DNA from: Acidobacteria bacterium 13_2_20CM_57_17
GTDB lineage: Bacteria > Acidobacteriota > Terriglobia > Acidiferrales > UBA7541
Assembly (NCBI GenBank): GCA_001914785.1
Contig: MNDE01000025.1
Span: 1 to 40,573 of the forward strand
Reading direction: 5' to 3'
DNA length: 40,573 nt
Below the pieces are notes generated by a model. The model made no database searches. It saw nothing but the letters and a program-made list of their open reading frames with translations, and was not told where the DNA came from. A program made the position numbers and the translations under genes. How positions within the stretch are numbered: position 1 is the first letter of the stretch; every line of letters begins with the position of its first letter. Below, piece by piece: positions 17,747 through 26,068 of this stretch.

Positions 17747-18892
17747 ATGAACGTCCTATTCCTCCATAGCGGCGGCGAGTGGTTGCGGGGTAGTGAGAAC
17801 GCTCTTCTGGTAGCCCTCCGCGGTGTAAGGCGGGCGGGCATCATGCCCCTGCTGTGGTCAAGCAATACTGAACTCCTGGCAGCCGCGCATCGCGAGGGTA
17901 TCGAGACGATACGGAGCTCTATGCCGGAGATCATGATTGACGGTAAGCATGTCCGGCTTCAGTTTTTCTCCTGGGTCGCCACGATTCGGCGCATTTGGAA
18001 GTTGATCGGGCGCCGGAATATTCAACTGCTGTACTGCAATGGCGGCAGCACCTGCCAGGTTGGATACTATGCGGCCAAACTGGCACGGGTTCCACTGATT
18101 TGTCACCTGCATGCACCCTACAACCGGCGCTACGTTCTACTGTACCGGCTCCACCGAGCAGCCAAAGTCATCTTTGTAAGCCGCGCCATCGAAAAAAGCA
18201 CTTCGCAAAAGCAGTGCTTCGCAGGCCGTTGTGAGGTGATCTACAACGGTGTGGACATCCATCGTTTCCGTCCGCTTCGGGAAAGGGACCATCAGTGGCG
18301 AGAACGCCTGGGGCTACCTGGTGGCGCAGTTGTGTTCGGCCAGGTTTCTTCGTTGATCGAAAGGAAAGGCATCGATATTCTGCTTCGCGGATTTGAGTTG
18401 ATCAGCAGGCAGGAACCAGCAGCACGGTTGGTGATTGTCGGAGATGGTCCGCAACGCCGGGAATACGAACTGCTGGCAAACAAGCTTGGGATTCAAGGAC
18501 GCGTGGTTTTCACGGGAAATCAGATCGACCCACTCCCTTTTTATCAGCATGTGTTTGACGTAAACGTTCTCGCGTCCCGGAGTGATGCTTTTCCGCTCTC
18601 CCTTCTGGAGGCGTCCGCTTGCGGTCTGCCGAACCTTGCCGCCTCTGTTGACGGGATTCCCGAGGCTGTCACGGACCAGGTGACCGGGAGCCTCTTCGCC
18701 GCCGGGGACCACCGGATGCTTGCTGCGAAGATGGTTTCCCTGCTACCGTCGCCCGGGCTGCGGCGAGCGCTCGGTGAGGCCGGGCGGCAGCGGGCAGCAA
18801 GGGAGTTTTCAATGGAGCACTACTGTCAATCAATCGAACGGATTATAGTTGAGGAGACCACTGCGAGCTTTGTCCACAAGGGCAACAGCTGA
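17747..18892 (+). CDS. Glycosyltransferase family 4
   Basis: 381-residue GT-B enzyme. It starts MNVLFLHSGGEWLRGSENALL (a Gly-rich loop with GSE in place of GAE). The C-terminal domain has VSSLIERKGIDILLRGFEL, VIVGDGPQRREYELL and SRSDAFPLSLLEASACGLPNLA. In the E-x7-E motif the first Glu is replaced by Asp. The chosen ATG at 17747 starts the conserved fold; GTG codons at 17732 and 17741 are in frame but add unconserved residues. There is a 164-base gap from the preceding GT4 in which I see no gene. Confidence 0.9.
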   Translation: MNVLFLHSGGEWLRGSENALLVALRGVRRAGIMPLLWSSNTELLAAAHREGIETIRSSMPEIMIDGKHVRLQFFSWVATIRRIWKLIGRRNIQLLYCNGGSTCQVGYYAAKLARVPLICHLHAPYNRRYVLLYRLHRAAKVIFVSRAIEKSTSQKQCFAGRCEVIYNGVDIHRFRPLRERDHQWRERLGLPGGAVVFGQVSSLIERKGIDILLRGFELISRQEPAARLVIVGDGPQRREYELLANKLGIQGRVVFTGNQIDPLPFYQHVFDVNVLASRSDAFPLSLLEASACGLPNLAASVDGIPEAVTDQVTGSLFAAGDHRMLAAKMVSLLPSPGLRRALGEAGRQRAAREFSMEHYCQSIERIIVEETTASFVHKGNS

Positions 18893-18960
18893 AACTTCGC
18901 CATCCGCTACTTGAGGGCGGCCAACATCTGTCATGCATCATCCGCGTACAGAAAGGTGAC

Positions 18961-19800
18961 TTGCCAACCCGGCCGGAATCGGCACACAATACGGACACAG
19001 TGCAATCTTTTTTGCGTTCGCTACAACACAAGTGTGCAACGGTGCATGACCGTTTTCAATCGGGCGGACTCACCGGACTCCAGTCACTCATGGCCTATAA
19101 ACTGGGAGTTTGGTATCGGTGGATGCGCCAATCCGTAACTCTCGATGGGTGCACATTTTCGCTGGCGCGGAGTCCCGACTACGTCAGGTATCTGTTGATA
19201 TCAGGGAAATACGAATCCGCCGAGCGGGGGGCGTTGAAAACCGCGCTCATCTCCGAGCTGCCCACAGTAGAGTTCGGAGGAGGCATCGGCGTCGTTTCGT
19301 GTCTAACCAATAAGATTCTCAAATGGCCCGCCCGCCACGTAGTGGTAGAGGCAAACAACACGCTGCTTGCTTTGCTGGAGTCTCACCGGCACAGGAACAA
19401 ATGCGAGTTCGAGATTCTCAACAAGGCCTTGGCGTATGATCGAAGCACTGTGGAGTTCACGGTGGATGATAATTTCCTGATGGGACGAATGGACTTGCCG
19501 GGTAACAAGAGAATCAGCGTTCAAACTACAACTTTGCTCGCAGTGCTCGACCAAGCCGGTTTCGATGTATGCAATCTCGTTTGCGATATAGAGGGGGCCG
19601 AATGCGACCTCGTGGAGAATGAACTGGAGATCCTGAAAACCAGGGTCGCATGCATTATCATGGAAACCCATCCCGCAATCAGGGGCGAGGAGGCTGTCAC
19701 TCTGATGATGGATAAGTTGGGCAACAGCGGCTTTAAGGTCGTAGCGAAAGACGGATCGACATACGTACTTCATCAGGCAAGGCTGGCCGCCGGGACATAG
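18961..19800 (+). CDS. FkbM-family SAM-dependent methyltransferase
   Basis: 279-residue class I methyltransferase. The SAM site is EFGGGIGVVS (104-113), with motif II VVVEAN (127-132). The FkbM signatures are CDIEGAE (208-214) and METHP (234-238). The N-terminal ~60 residues are a variable helical region. The start is TTG at 18961 behind GAAAGG (18951-18956); no ATG is available before the fold. FkbM enzymes typically O-methylate hydroxyls, and in glycan loci they methylate sugars. The target here is inferred to be a sugar of the EPS. It is the last plus-strand gene before a convergent gap. Confidence 0.88.
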   Translation: MPTRPESAHNTDTVQSFLRSLQHKCATVHDRFQSGGLTGLQSLMAYKLGVWYRWMRQSVTLDGCTFSLARSPDYVRYLLISGKYESAERGALKTALISELPTVEFGGGIGVVSCLTNKILKWPARHVVVEANNTLLALLESHRHRNKCEFEILNKALAYDRSTVEFTVDDNFLMGRMDLPGNKRISVQTTTLLAVLDQAGFDVCNLVCDIEGAECDLVENELEILKTRVACIIMETHPAIRGEEAVTLMMDKLGNSGFKVVAKDGSTYVLHQARLAAGT

Positions 19801-20232
19801 TCCGGGCCTAACGGCCAAAGCGTGACCGAAACTTTTTCAGCGGGTTGCCAACCGAAGGGTCAAAGTAGAGCGCTGGGACCACAAAAACAGTCAAGAAGAG
19901 CACACTGTAGGCCGCGTTCTTTGAAATCGAACAGTCGTTCCGCGGGATCATGGGCTACCGAGACCCGTGGGTTTCAAAGCGGTCCTCGATGGAACGCAGC
20001 CAACCACCCGGCAAGTGATGGCGTAGAATAACCATGAACCGCCGCTCTCAACTTCCCTCTGCAGTCACGACGCCGTCCGCAGCGCCTTTCCTCACCATAC
20101 CGGACCTGACTCGTTTTCGTTCGTCGTTGTACCGCGCGCCAGGAGAAACTCATGGAGGTCCCGACATAGTCAAAGGTGCGACGGGCTCTCGTGAGTCGGA
20201 TTGACGCCCTCGCGGAAGCGGTCAGGAGGCGC
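19801..20232. other. Convergent intergenic region with small minus-strand frames
   Basis: 432 bases between convergent genes. On the minus strand an ATG at 19951 opens a 47-residue frame ending at 19808. It begins MIPRNDCSISK and contains one good membrane helix (AAYSVLFLTVFVVPALYF) and a basic tail. A second minus-strand frame of 26 residues (20035-19955) lies just upstream in the same frame, separated by one TAG. Either could be a small membrane protein or the decayed end of a lost gene. I see no terminator hairpin and no RNA gene here. Confidence 0.4.
19808..19951 (-). CDS. Possible small single-helix membrane protein or gene remnant
   Basis: 47 residues with a predicted transmembrane helix at about 13-30, followed by Asp-Pro and a basic C-terminus (LKKFRSRFGR). 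The start ATG at 19951 lies two codons after an in-frame TAG. No strong Shine-Dalgarno sequence is visible. It is oriented like the six-gene operon that ends at 20233, so it could be a read-through seventh gene. No family recognised; low confidence. Confidence 0.25.
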   Translation of the reverse strand: MIPRNDCSISKNAAYSVLFLTVFVVPALYFDPSVGNPLKKFRSRFGR

Positions 20233-21543
20233 CTATCGCGCCACGCGTTCGAGGGCCACGAGCATCTCTCGGATAACTAGGGCGGCATCCGCTGCCGATA
20301 TAATGCCGAGCATCAGCAAGATGCTGCCGTTTGACTTAGAGGAGCCGACCAGCCACCCAGCAAGTAGCAGCAACAGCGCCGAATGCCAGTGAATGGAGTA
20401 CAGCAGCCACTCCGTTCCCCAGAGCGAGTGAAAAACGCCATTATAGGCAAGCACAAGCAGTGCGGCGACGACAAGACCGCGGAATCGGACATCACCGCGC
20501 CAGCCATGCCATGCGCCAAAACCTGCAACACCTAGGATTAACGCTATCCGAGTCCAAGTCCATGCCGTCACAGGCAAGATGTCGTAGCTAAACTGCACAT
20601 TTAGTTGGTTCGCACTTTTAGCTCTCGGCGTCAGAGCCGATTCGTTCGGCATGGTTGCCGGATATGGGCCAATGAGAGACGTCGCCAGGGCTGCCGCGTA
20701 TCGCACGCCTCGCTCTACATTTGGATGCCGCGTATACGAATTAGCCAGTGTCGCCGTTGTCTCCATCGGAGCAGGCTCCTTCAACACGCGGGCCCCCGCA
20801 ATAGACAGCCCAATCGCCGTTGCGGTGGAGAGTATGCCGAGAAGAGCCGCCGCAGCAAGAGCACGCCTCCACTCGTGGCCCCCTGATAACCGAGAGGCGA
20901 GATAGATGATCAGCACTACCACAACATTGGTGACAGTCAGTCCAGTGGCCAGGAACGCCAGGACGAACCATACGGCGTAGCGGTCCCGAATCAAGCCGAA
21001 CCGAACTGCTGTGGCCCAGCCAAACGTCGCGGTCAGCACGAGAGCCGAGAGCGCGTGGTGTTCTGGCACTGAGCCGAAAACGGCGGGTGCAAGCGAGAAG
21101 CCAGCAAGCAGAGCAAGCCCGAGACTTCCGCGGCGCGATGCGCCTATCATTTGGCCAGTAGCATACGCGATTCCGACCTTGATGGCGCTGCAGACCGGCG
21201 CAACCCAAACCGCCATCCCCTCGCGCAGTTGGACGGGATTGTCTGTGAGGTGAACTTTTAAAAAGACCGCAGCGATAATTCGAAATGGGACTGAAAAAAT
21301 GTAGGGCAGAATCGGGTGGGCAAGAGTATGATCCCCCCATCCGTGTGCCAGTTGAGAAAGCCGGGAGGGCGGGTCCGCATCAAACACAATGTTGTCCTGA
21401 GCGAAAACGTGATGCGATTTCCAGAGAAGCATCAACCACCCGTACAGCAGCAACGAGACACAACTGAGCGCCAGCGCGATCCGCGCATCCAGACCCCACA
21501 CCGAGCCTCCCGATTGCAACCGTTTACCGAGAACCGGGCTCAT
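20233..21543 (-). CDS. GT-C-like integral membrane protein, probable polyprenyl-phosphate-sugar-dependent glycosyltransferase
   Basis: 436-residue polytopic membrane protein with about 10 helices. The first extracytoplasmic loop contains FDADPPSRLSQ (54-64) and H76-P77. This acidic loop followed by His-Pro is typical of GT-C transferases that take sugars from polyprenyl phosphate on the outer side of the inner membrane. The start at 21543 overlaps the stop of the HAD-UbiA gene by ATGA. A longer frame to 21708 would run inside that gene and is rejected. Its coupling to a UbiA-type lipid-sugar synthase suggests it uses the lipid-linked sugar made by that enzyme. This is an inference; no CAZy family is assigned. 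Confidence 0.7.
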   Translation of the reverse strand: MSPVLGKRLQSGGSVWGLDARIALALSCVSLLLYGWLMLLWKSHHVFAQDNIVFDADPPSRLSQLAHGWGDHTLAHPILPYIFSVPFRIIAAVFLKVHLTDNPVQLREGMAVWVAPVCSAIKVGIAYATGQMIGASRRGSLGLALLAGFSLAPAVFGSVPEHHALSALVLTATFGWATAVRFGLIRDRYAVWFVLAFLATGLTVTNVVVVLIIYLASRLSGGHEWRRALAAAALLGILSTATAIGLSIAGARVLKEPAPMETTATLANSYTRHPNVERGVRYAAALATSLIGPYPATMPNESALTPRAKSANQLNVQFSYDILPVTAWTWTRIALILGVAGFGAWHGWRGDVRFRGLVVAALLVLAYNGVFHSLWGTEWLLYSIHWHSALLLLLAGWLVGSSKSNGSILLMLGIISAADAALVIREMLVALERVAR

Positions 21544-23012
21544 ACGCCTCCGATTGCCACCCAGTAACAAGCCGCACCGATCGCCGCGCCTGCCCACAAC
21601 ACACGGTCCGAGATCGCGTACCGTACAGGATCCTCTTTGATATAGTTTCGCGAGCCCGATAGCCACCACCGGCACTGTACCAGCAGACAAACCGGCACGA
21701 ATCCCCAAAGTGCAAAGGGGTGCTTGTAGAGTTTGTTGGCGGACTCCGAATAAACGTATAGCGCCAGCACCACGACCGAGGCGAAGCTACCGGCCACACC
21801 CATGGCCGTAAGAATGGCGGTATCGGCAGGATAGTACCCGCGACGTCCAAAGTGTTTTGGAGCAGCTTGGGTGGAGCGGGCCAACTCGATGCAGCGCTTC
21901 AGGAATCCCAGACTCAGGAAACACAGGAAGGAAAAAGTGAACAGCCAGACCGTGACGAAGTGGTTGCTGACGAATCCCCCGATCACGATTCGAAAGACAT
22001 AAAGGCCAGCCAACGCGAAAACATCGACCAGCGGCTTAGTCTTCAAGACTGTCGAGTACAGTAAACAGGAAATGAAGTACGTGCCCAAGAGCATCAACAC
22101 CGTCCAGGAGCCCACAACGAAGCCAAGCCAGCCTCCCAGGGAGAGCAGGCACGGCACCAGTAACAGCCCCAGGGGAATAGGCAGGTCCCCCGAAGCCAAG
22201 GGCCGGAGTCTTTTCTCGAAATGCTCTCGATCTGAATCGAGGTCGATCAGATCGTTCAGCAGATACTGGGCTGATGCCACGAGGCTGAGCGCCAACGCGA
22301 CCACAAGGAGGTTATCAAGAGCGACGAGATTCAGAAGGTCGCGTGAGGTGAATAAAGGCACGAGCACCAATAGGTTCTTGACCCATTGGTGGAGCCGTAC
22401 AGCACGTGACAATGTGTGCAGCCAATGGCGTGGAGCGGGGAAAGTGGCTTCTATTGGCGTTGGGATGCTGGCAATCACGCTCGGCCGCGCACTGACTGGT
22501 ATTGCTGCGGCAGCATGTCGCCAGACGGCAAGATCGCTTGCACAATTGCCGACATAGGTGAATCCCCCATCGCCGAACTTCTCGGTTAGCACCTGTCCTT
22601 TCACAGGCCCGTGTAAATTGCAACTCTCAGTCGTCGCGAGGACTTCGTCAAACAGCCCCGACAGGTGCGCGGCCGCGGCTTTGGCGATGGAATGATGCGC
22701 CGCGGTGACAAGAACCAAGCTTCGTCCCGCTGTCTTTTGTTCACGCAAGTAGCGCAAAAGGTCCAGGCGGTAGGGCAGACGATCCGCGTCCAGTGAAACG
22801 TTGCGTGCCACGACTGACTTGAAATGTGCTTTGCCTCTACAAATCGCAAGAAGAACTGATAGAAGCGCGGCTGGGCGGTGCCGGCATATCCTGAGCAGCG
22901 ATTCCCATAGAGTATCGGTCGCGACGAGAGTTCCGTCCAGATCCACGCACAGAGGGGTCGGACTTCCCGACGGCAGGGGCCTAGAAATCGTAGCTGAGCT
23001 TTGGTTGTACAT
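21540..23012 (-). CDS. HAD phosphatase-UbiA prenyltransferase fusion (polyprenyl-phosphate phosphoribosyltransferase-like)
   Basis: 490-residue two-domain protein. Residues ~20-190 are a HAD phosphatase: D24-L-D26-G-T motif I, LVLVTAAHH motif II and the GNCASD metal site (155-160). Residues ~200-490 are a UbiA-fold membrane enzyme with NDLIDLDSD (253-261), KRLRPLASG (267-275) and YSTVLKTKPLVDVFALA (319-335). The KRxRPxASG signature is that of decaprenyl-phosphate 5-phosphoribosyltransferases (Rv3806c-like), which use PRPP. The fused phosphatase could remove the 5-phosphate to give polyprenyl-phospho-ribose. The start at 23012 overlaps the preceding stop as TAATG. No DprE1/DprE2-like epimerase is nearby, so ribose or arabinose as the final sugar is open. 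Confidence 0.85.
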   Translation of the reverse strand: MYNQSSATISRPLPSGSPTPLCVDLDGTLVATDTLWESLLRICRHRPAALLSVLLAICRGKAHFKSVVARNVSLDADRLPYRLDLLRYLREQKTAGRSLVLVTAAHHSIAKAAAAHLSGLFDEVLATTESCNLHGPVKGQVLTEKFGDGGFTYVGNCASDLAVWRHAAAAIPVSARPSVIASIPTPIEATFPAPRHWLHTLSRAVRLHQWVKNLLVLVPLFTSRDLLNLVALDNLLVVALALSLVASAQYLLNDLIDLDSDREHFEKRLRPLASGDLPIPLGLLLVPCLLSLGGWLGFVVGSWTVLMLLGTYFISCLLYSTVLKTKPLVDVFALAGLYVFRIVIGGFVSNHFVTVWLFTFSFLCFLSLGFLKRCIELARSTQAAPKHFGRRGYYPADTAILTAMGVAGSFASVVVLALYVYSESANKLYKHPFALWGFVPVCLLVQCRWWLSGSRNYIKEDPVRYAISDRVLWAGAAIGAACYWVAIGGV

Positions 23013-24058
23013 TATGCTGTGCTCCCGCTTCCAGCAGTCCACCTACCCCACCTGTTGTCTCGCGTCCAGGTCTTATACTTCAAGAGGCAGTTCGCTCGCG
23101 CCATCCCGAACGCTAAATATAGGATCGTGAGAGGCAGGACGTCGTTCCATTTTCCGCGCGGTATAGACCTGCCGATAGCAATCGCCATAAGCGGTAGAAC
23201 GAGCATCACCGCGAAGGCACAAGATATCCACAACCTCCCGCTGAAAACTCCCCAGGCGGCTCCCGCAATGAGTCCCATCAGACATCCGAAAGTGTAGACA
23301 GAGAGCAGCACCGGTCGCAGATTCTTGCGTTTCCTCGGGTCGCGCAGAAAAACAGCCAAGACGTGTGTGCCGTGCCAGCGCTGTTTTTTGTAGAAGCCGA
23401 GCAGCGTGCGGGGTGTACCCAGGTGCACGACGCGCAACTCAGGATAGGACTTTACCGTCAGCCCCAAAAGGAGAGCACGCTGACAGAATTCGTAATCTTC
23501 ATTAGTCTGAATTGATTCGTCAAATCCTCCCACTTGAAAAAATAGATCCTTGTGAATCAAAAGATCTCCAGACGGCACGTAGGAAACATTTCCAACTTTT
23601 TCAGTCAATCTATCCTGGCACCAAACCCTGCCCACCCAAGTCGCATCGCCAGGGATCTGGTAGTGAGCGCCGATGATCCCTTCACGGCGATTTTCAAATA
23701 ACCGCAACGAATTCGTAAGCCACTCGGGGGGAGCCAGGCAATCAGCGTCCAAAAATGCCAGAATCTCACCTCTGGCCTCTACGGCTCCGCGGTTGCGCAA
23801 GGCAGAGATGCGTATTCCTTCTATGCTGATTATTTTCAAGCAGTAGGGCGCTTCGAATTGACGCACGGTTTCGACTGTTCCATCGGTCGAACCGTTGTCT
23901 ACGACGATGACTTCAAAATCAGCCTTCGCAAGCCGATTGCGTGAAAGGGCTTCGAGGCACCGCCCGATGACGGCTTTCTCGTTTAGCGCAGGGATGATCA
24001 CAGAGATGCGTATTCCCTTCGCTGCTTCTACTGTATCATTTATGCTGTCTGACGACAT
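23012..24058 (-). CDS. Glycosyltransferase family 2 with C-terminal membrane helices
   Basis: 348-residue GT-A enzyme: ISVIIPALNEKAVIGRCLEAL, VIVVDNGSTDGTVETV, the metal-binding AFLDADCLAPPEWL, and the acceptor and catalytic region GGFDESIQTNEDYEFCQRALLLG. Two or three hydrophobic segments near the C-terminus (about 255-320) anchor it in the inner membrane. It starts with ATG 10 bases after the GT4 stop, and its own stop overlaps the HAD-UbiA start. It may transfer a sugar to a lipid carrier or to the nascent glycan. Confidence 0.9.
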   Translation of the reverse strand: MSSDSINDTVEAAKGIRISVIIPALNEKAVIGRCLEALSRNRLAKADFEVIVVDNGSTDGTVETVRQFEAPYCLKIISIEGIRISALRNRGAVEARGEILAFLDADCLAPPEWLTNSLRLFENRREGIIGAHYQIPGDATWVGRVWCQDRLTEKVGNVSYVPSGDLLIHKDLFFQVGGFDESIQTNEDYEFCQRALLLGLTVKSYPELRVVHLGTPRTLLGFYKKQRWHGTHVLAVFLRDPRKRKNLRPVLLSVYTFGCLMGLIAGAAWGVFSGRLWISCAFAVMLVLPLMAIAIGRSIPRGKWNDVLPLTILYLAFGMARANCLLKYKTWTRDNRWGRWTAGSGSTA

Positions 24059-24068
24059 TGTACGATCC

Positions 24069-25232
24069 TCAGGTTCGATCGGCGACTGTGTGAGCCAGGT
24101 TGGCTGTATTGGAAGGCAGAGGAATTACGCGGCGGTAAATGCTTAAGTAATTTTTCGCCATCGAGTCCGAGGAAAAGAGGGTCTTTGCGACCTCATGACC
24201 ACTTTGCCCAAAGGTGCGGCACAGATCACGGCGACCTAACAACAAAGAGATAGCCGATTGAAGTCCAGTAATGTCTCCAGCATCCACCAGCAGGCCCGTC
24301 TGTTGGTCTTTCACCATCTTCGGGATCGCCCCAACTCGAGTCGCGACCACGGGCTTTTTCGCGGCCATCGCTTCCAGAACAGCCAGCGGCATTCCTTCGT
24401 TCAGTGAAGGTAAAACGAATACATCAAAGGAGGCGTAGATGCTCTCAAGATCCGATCGCCGGCCTAAGAATATGACACTCTTTTCGATGCCCAATTGCCG
24501 GGCGAGTTTCTCCAGTGCCGAGCGTTTTGGTCCATCTCCTGCCAGGATGACCTTTGCCGTCGGTAAAGTATTAAGCATTCCCGCAGCCGCGCGCAGCAGG
24601 TATTCCAACCCCTTCTCTGGAGCTAGCCGTCCAACGAATCCAACCAGCGGATTCTCTCGCAAACCGAGTTCTTCTCTGAGGACCGGTCGTCCTCCGGAAA
24701 GCTGTCCGATATCAATTCCATTCTCTACCACCGTGATTATTTCATTGGATACGTGGAATCGGCGCAGATCATCCGCAACTTTGCTGGACACTGCACAGAT
24801 ATGGTCAAACCATCTCAGCATCACACGATCAAGTAACGCATACAGACGGAGAATCGGTGATTTGCCAGGCCAACTGTGTGCTGTGGCGACAAGACTCGCG
24901 CGCGTACTCTTCGCTGCTCGATATCCATAAATGTTGGCCTTATACCCATGGGTGTGGAGAATATCGAATTCGCGTTCGGAAATGAAATTGCGAATCGCCC
25001 TGACCGTACCAAAATCAAGTTTTCCTCGGCATTCAAATAGTGCGACTTCCAATCCATTCAGGCGTGCGGCCTCCGCAATTTCAGTGTTCGGGCGATGCCT
25101 ATTGTGAAACACGCCTATTACGACTTCGCAATTCAGCCGTTTCAGAGCGAGCGCCAGCTGAATTACTACGTTCTCGGCACCGTAGAAACCGCCGCTGCTG
25201 ACCAGATGCAGAACTCTGAGTGATTTCCTCAC
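24069..25232 (-). CDS. Glycosyltransferase family 4
   Basis: 387-residue GT-B enzyme starting RVLHLVSSGGFYGAENVVIQL. The second domain has GFVGRLAPEKGLEYLLRA, VILAGDGPKRSALEKLA and the E-x7-E motif NEGMPLAVLEAMAAKKPVVATRVG. The start is GTG at 25232, overlapping the preceding deacetylase stop (GTGA). It is third in the six-gene minus-strand operon. Donor unknown. Confidence 0.92.
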   Translation of the reverse strand: MRKSLRVLHLVSSGGFYGAENVVIQLALALKRLNCEVVIGVFHNRHRPNTEIAEAARLNGLEVALFECRGKLDFGTVRAIRNFISEREFDILHTHGYKANIYGYRAAKSTRASLVATAHSWPGKSPILRLYALLDRVMLRWFDHICAVSSKVADDLRRFHVSNEIITVVENGIDIGQLSGGRPVLREELGLRENPLVGFVGRLAPEKGLEYLLRAAAGMLNTLPTAKVILAGDGPKRSALEKLARQLGIEKSVIFLGRRSDLESIYASFDVFVLPSLNEGMPLAVLEAMAAKKPVVATRVGAIPKMVKDQQTGLLVDAGDITGLQSAISLLLGRRDLCRTFGQSGHEVAKTLFSSDSMAKNYLSIYRRVIPLPSNTANLAHTVADRT

Positions 25233-26068
25233 GCTTGCGGCCTCCTGGCAGAATCGGAGGCTATTCTTGCATCCTCCTGGCTTTTGTCTTTGTTAGCCAG
25301 CATCCTCCACAGTGATCGATAGGCGCTATCTCCGAACACTAATTTCGCAGTTTCCTTTGCAAAGTGTCTGGCACGCAGGAGGTACAGCGTTGCTCCCTTT
25401 CCCTCCAGCAGGAAGTGGATTCTCTGCGCGTTCATATTACGAGTAACCATCCAGCGTCCGGCAATCTGCAAGCCCATTACATCCTCGGAGACCATCCAAG
25501 GATCGGATGTAAACACTTGCTCATAACCCGACTCCCGACAGGCTTCAAGAACGCGTGTATTCCAGCGTCCTCCTGGTAGAGAAATAGCGTTCACTTTAGC
25601 CCCGAGGTGATCCTCTAGGTCACTTTTTGAGCGCGACAGCTCAATTTGTAATTCCTTGACCGAACACCGGGTCAGCAGAGTGTGAGACCACCCATGCGAT
25701 TGGACCTCATGTCCGCACCGCGCTAGCTCGGCAAGTTGTTCCCAGGTCATGTACCCGGGGCGTTTCCCTGTCCAGCCTGCAGTTACGAAGAAAGTGGCCT
25801 TCATCGAGAGTTCTTGAAGTGCTGAAAACGCCTGATCGTACTGGGAAACGTGTCCATCATCAAAGGTGATGTGAAGCAAGTTTGGTCCCGAGCAGTTCAC
25901 GGTTGCAAGTCGTTGCACACAGCGAAGATGCTCCTTAAACTGACGTCTCGAAATTCCATAAAGATATTTTGACTCCCCCTCCGTAATTTCGTGGTAGGTC
26001 AAATAAGGTGACGTCCGGCAGTTTCGCTGCAATTTAGCGGAAGCTCGGCTAAGTTCGATAGCGGTCAT
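25229..26068 (-). CDS. Polysaccharide deacetylase (NodB domain)
   Basis: 279-residue carbohydrate esterase 4-like protein. Motif 1 is TFDDG (68-72), motif 2 HGWSH (125-129), and motif 3 SLPGGRWN (163-170). The Asp and two His metal ligands are present. There is no signal peptide or membrane helix, so it may act in the cytoplasm or be exported by an unrecognised route. The ATG at 26068 overlaps the upstream stop as TGATG, which I take as the true start; a longer frame to 26110 would overlap that gene. Likely removes an acetyl group from a sugar or lipid-linked intermediate. Confidence 0.88.
   Translation of the reverse strand: MTAIELSRASAKLQRNCRTSPYLTYHEITEGESKYLYGISRRQFKEHLRCVQRLATVNCSGPNLLHITFDDGHVSQYDQAFSALQELSMKATFFVTAGWTGKRPGYMTWEQLAELARCGHEVQSHGWSHTLLTRCSVKELQIELSRSKSDLEDHLGAKVNAISLPGGRWNTRVLEACRESGYEQVFTSDPWMVSEDVMGLQIAGRWMVTRNMNAQRIHFLLEGKGATLYLLRARHFAKETAKLVFGDSAYRSLWRMLANKDKSQEDARIASDSARRPQA

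Noticed and set aside
21544..21708. Upstream extension of the GT-C-like gene
   Set aside because: It lies within the HAD-UbiA gene; the ATGA overlap at 21540-21543 gives a natural coupled start.
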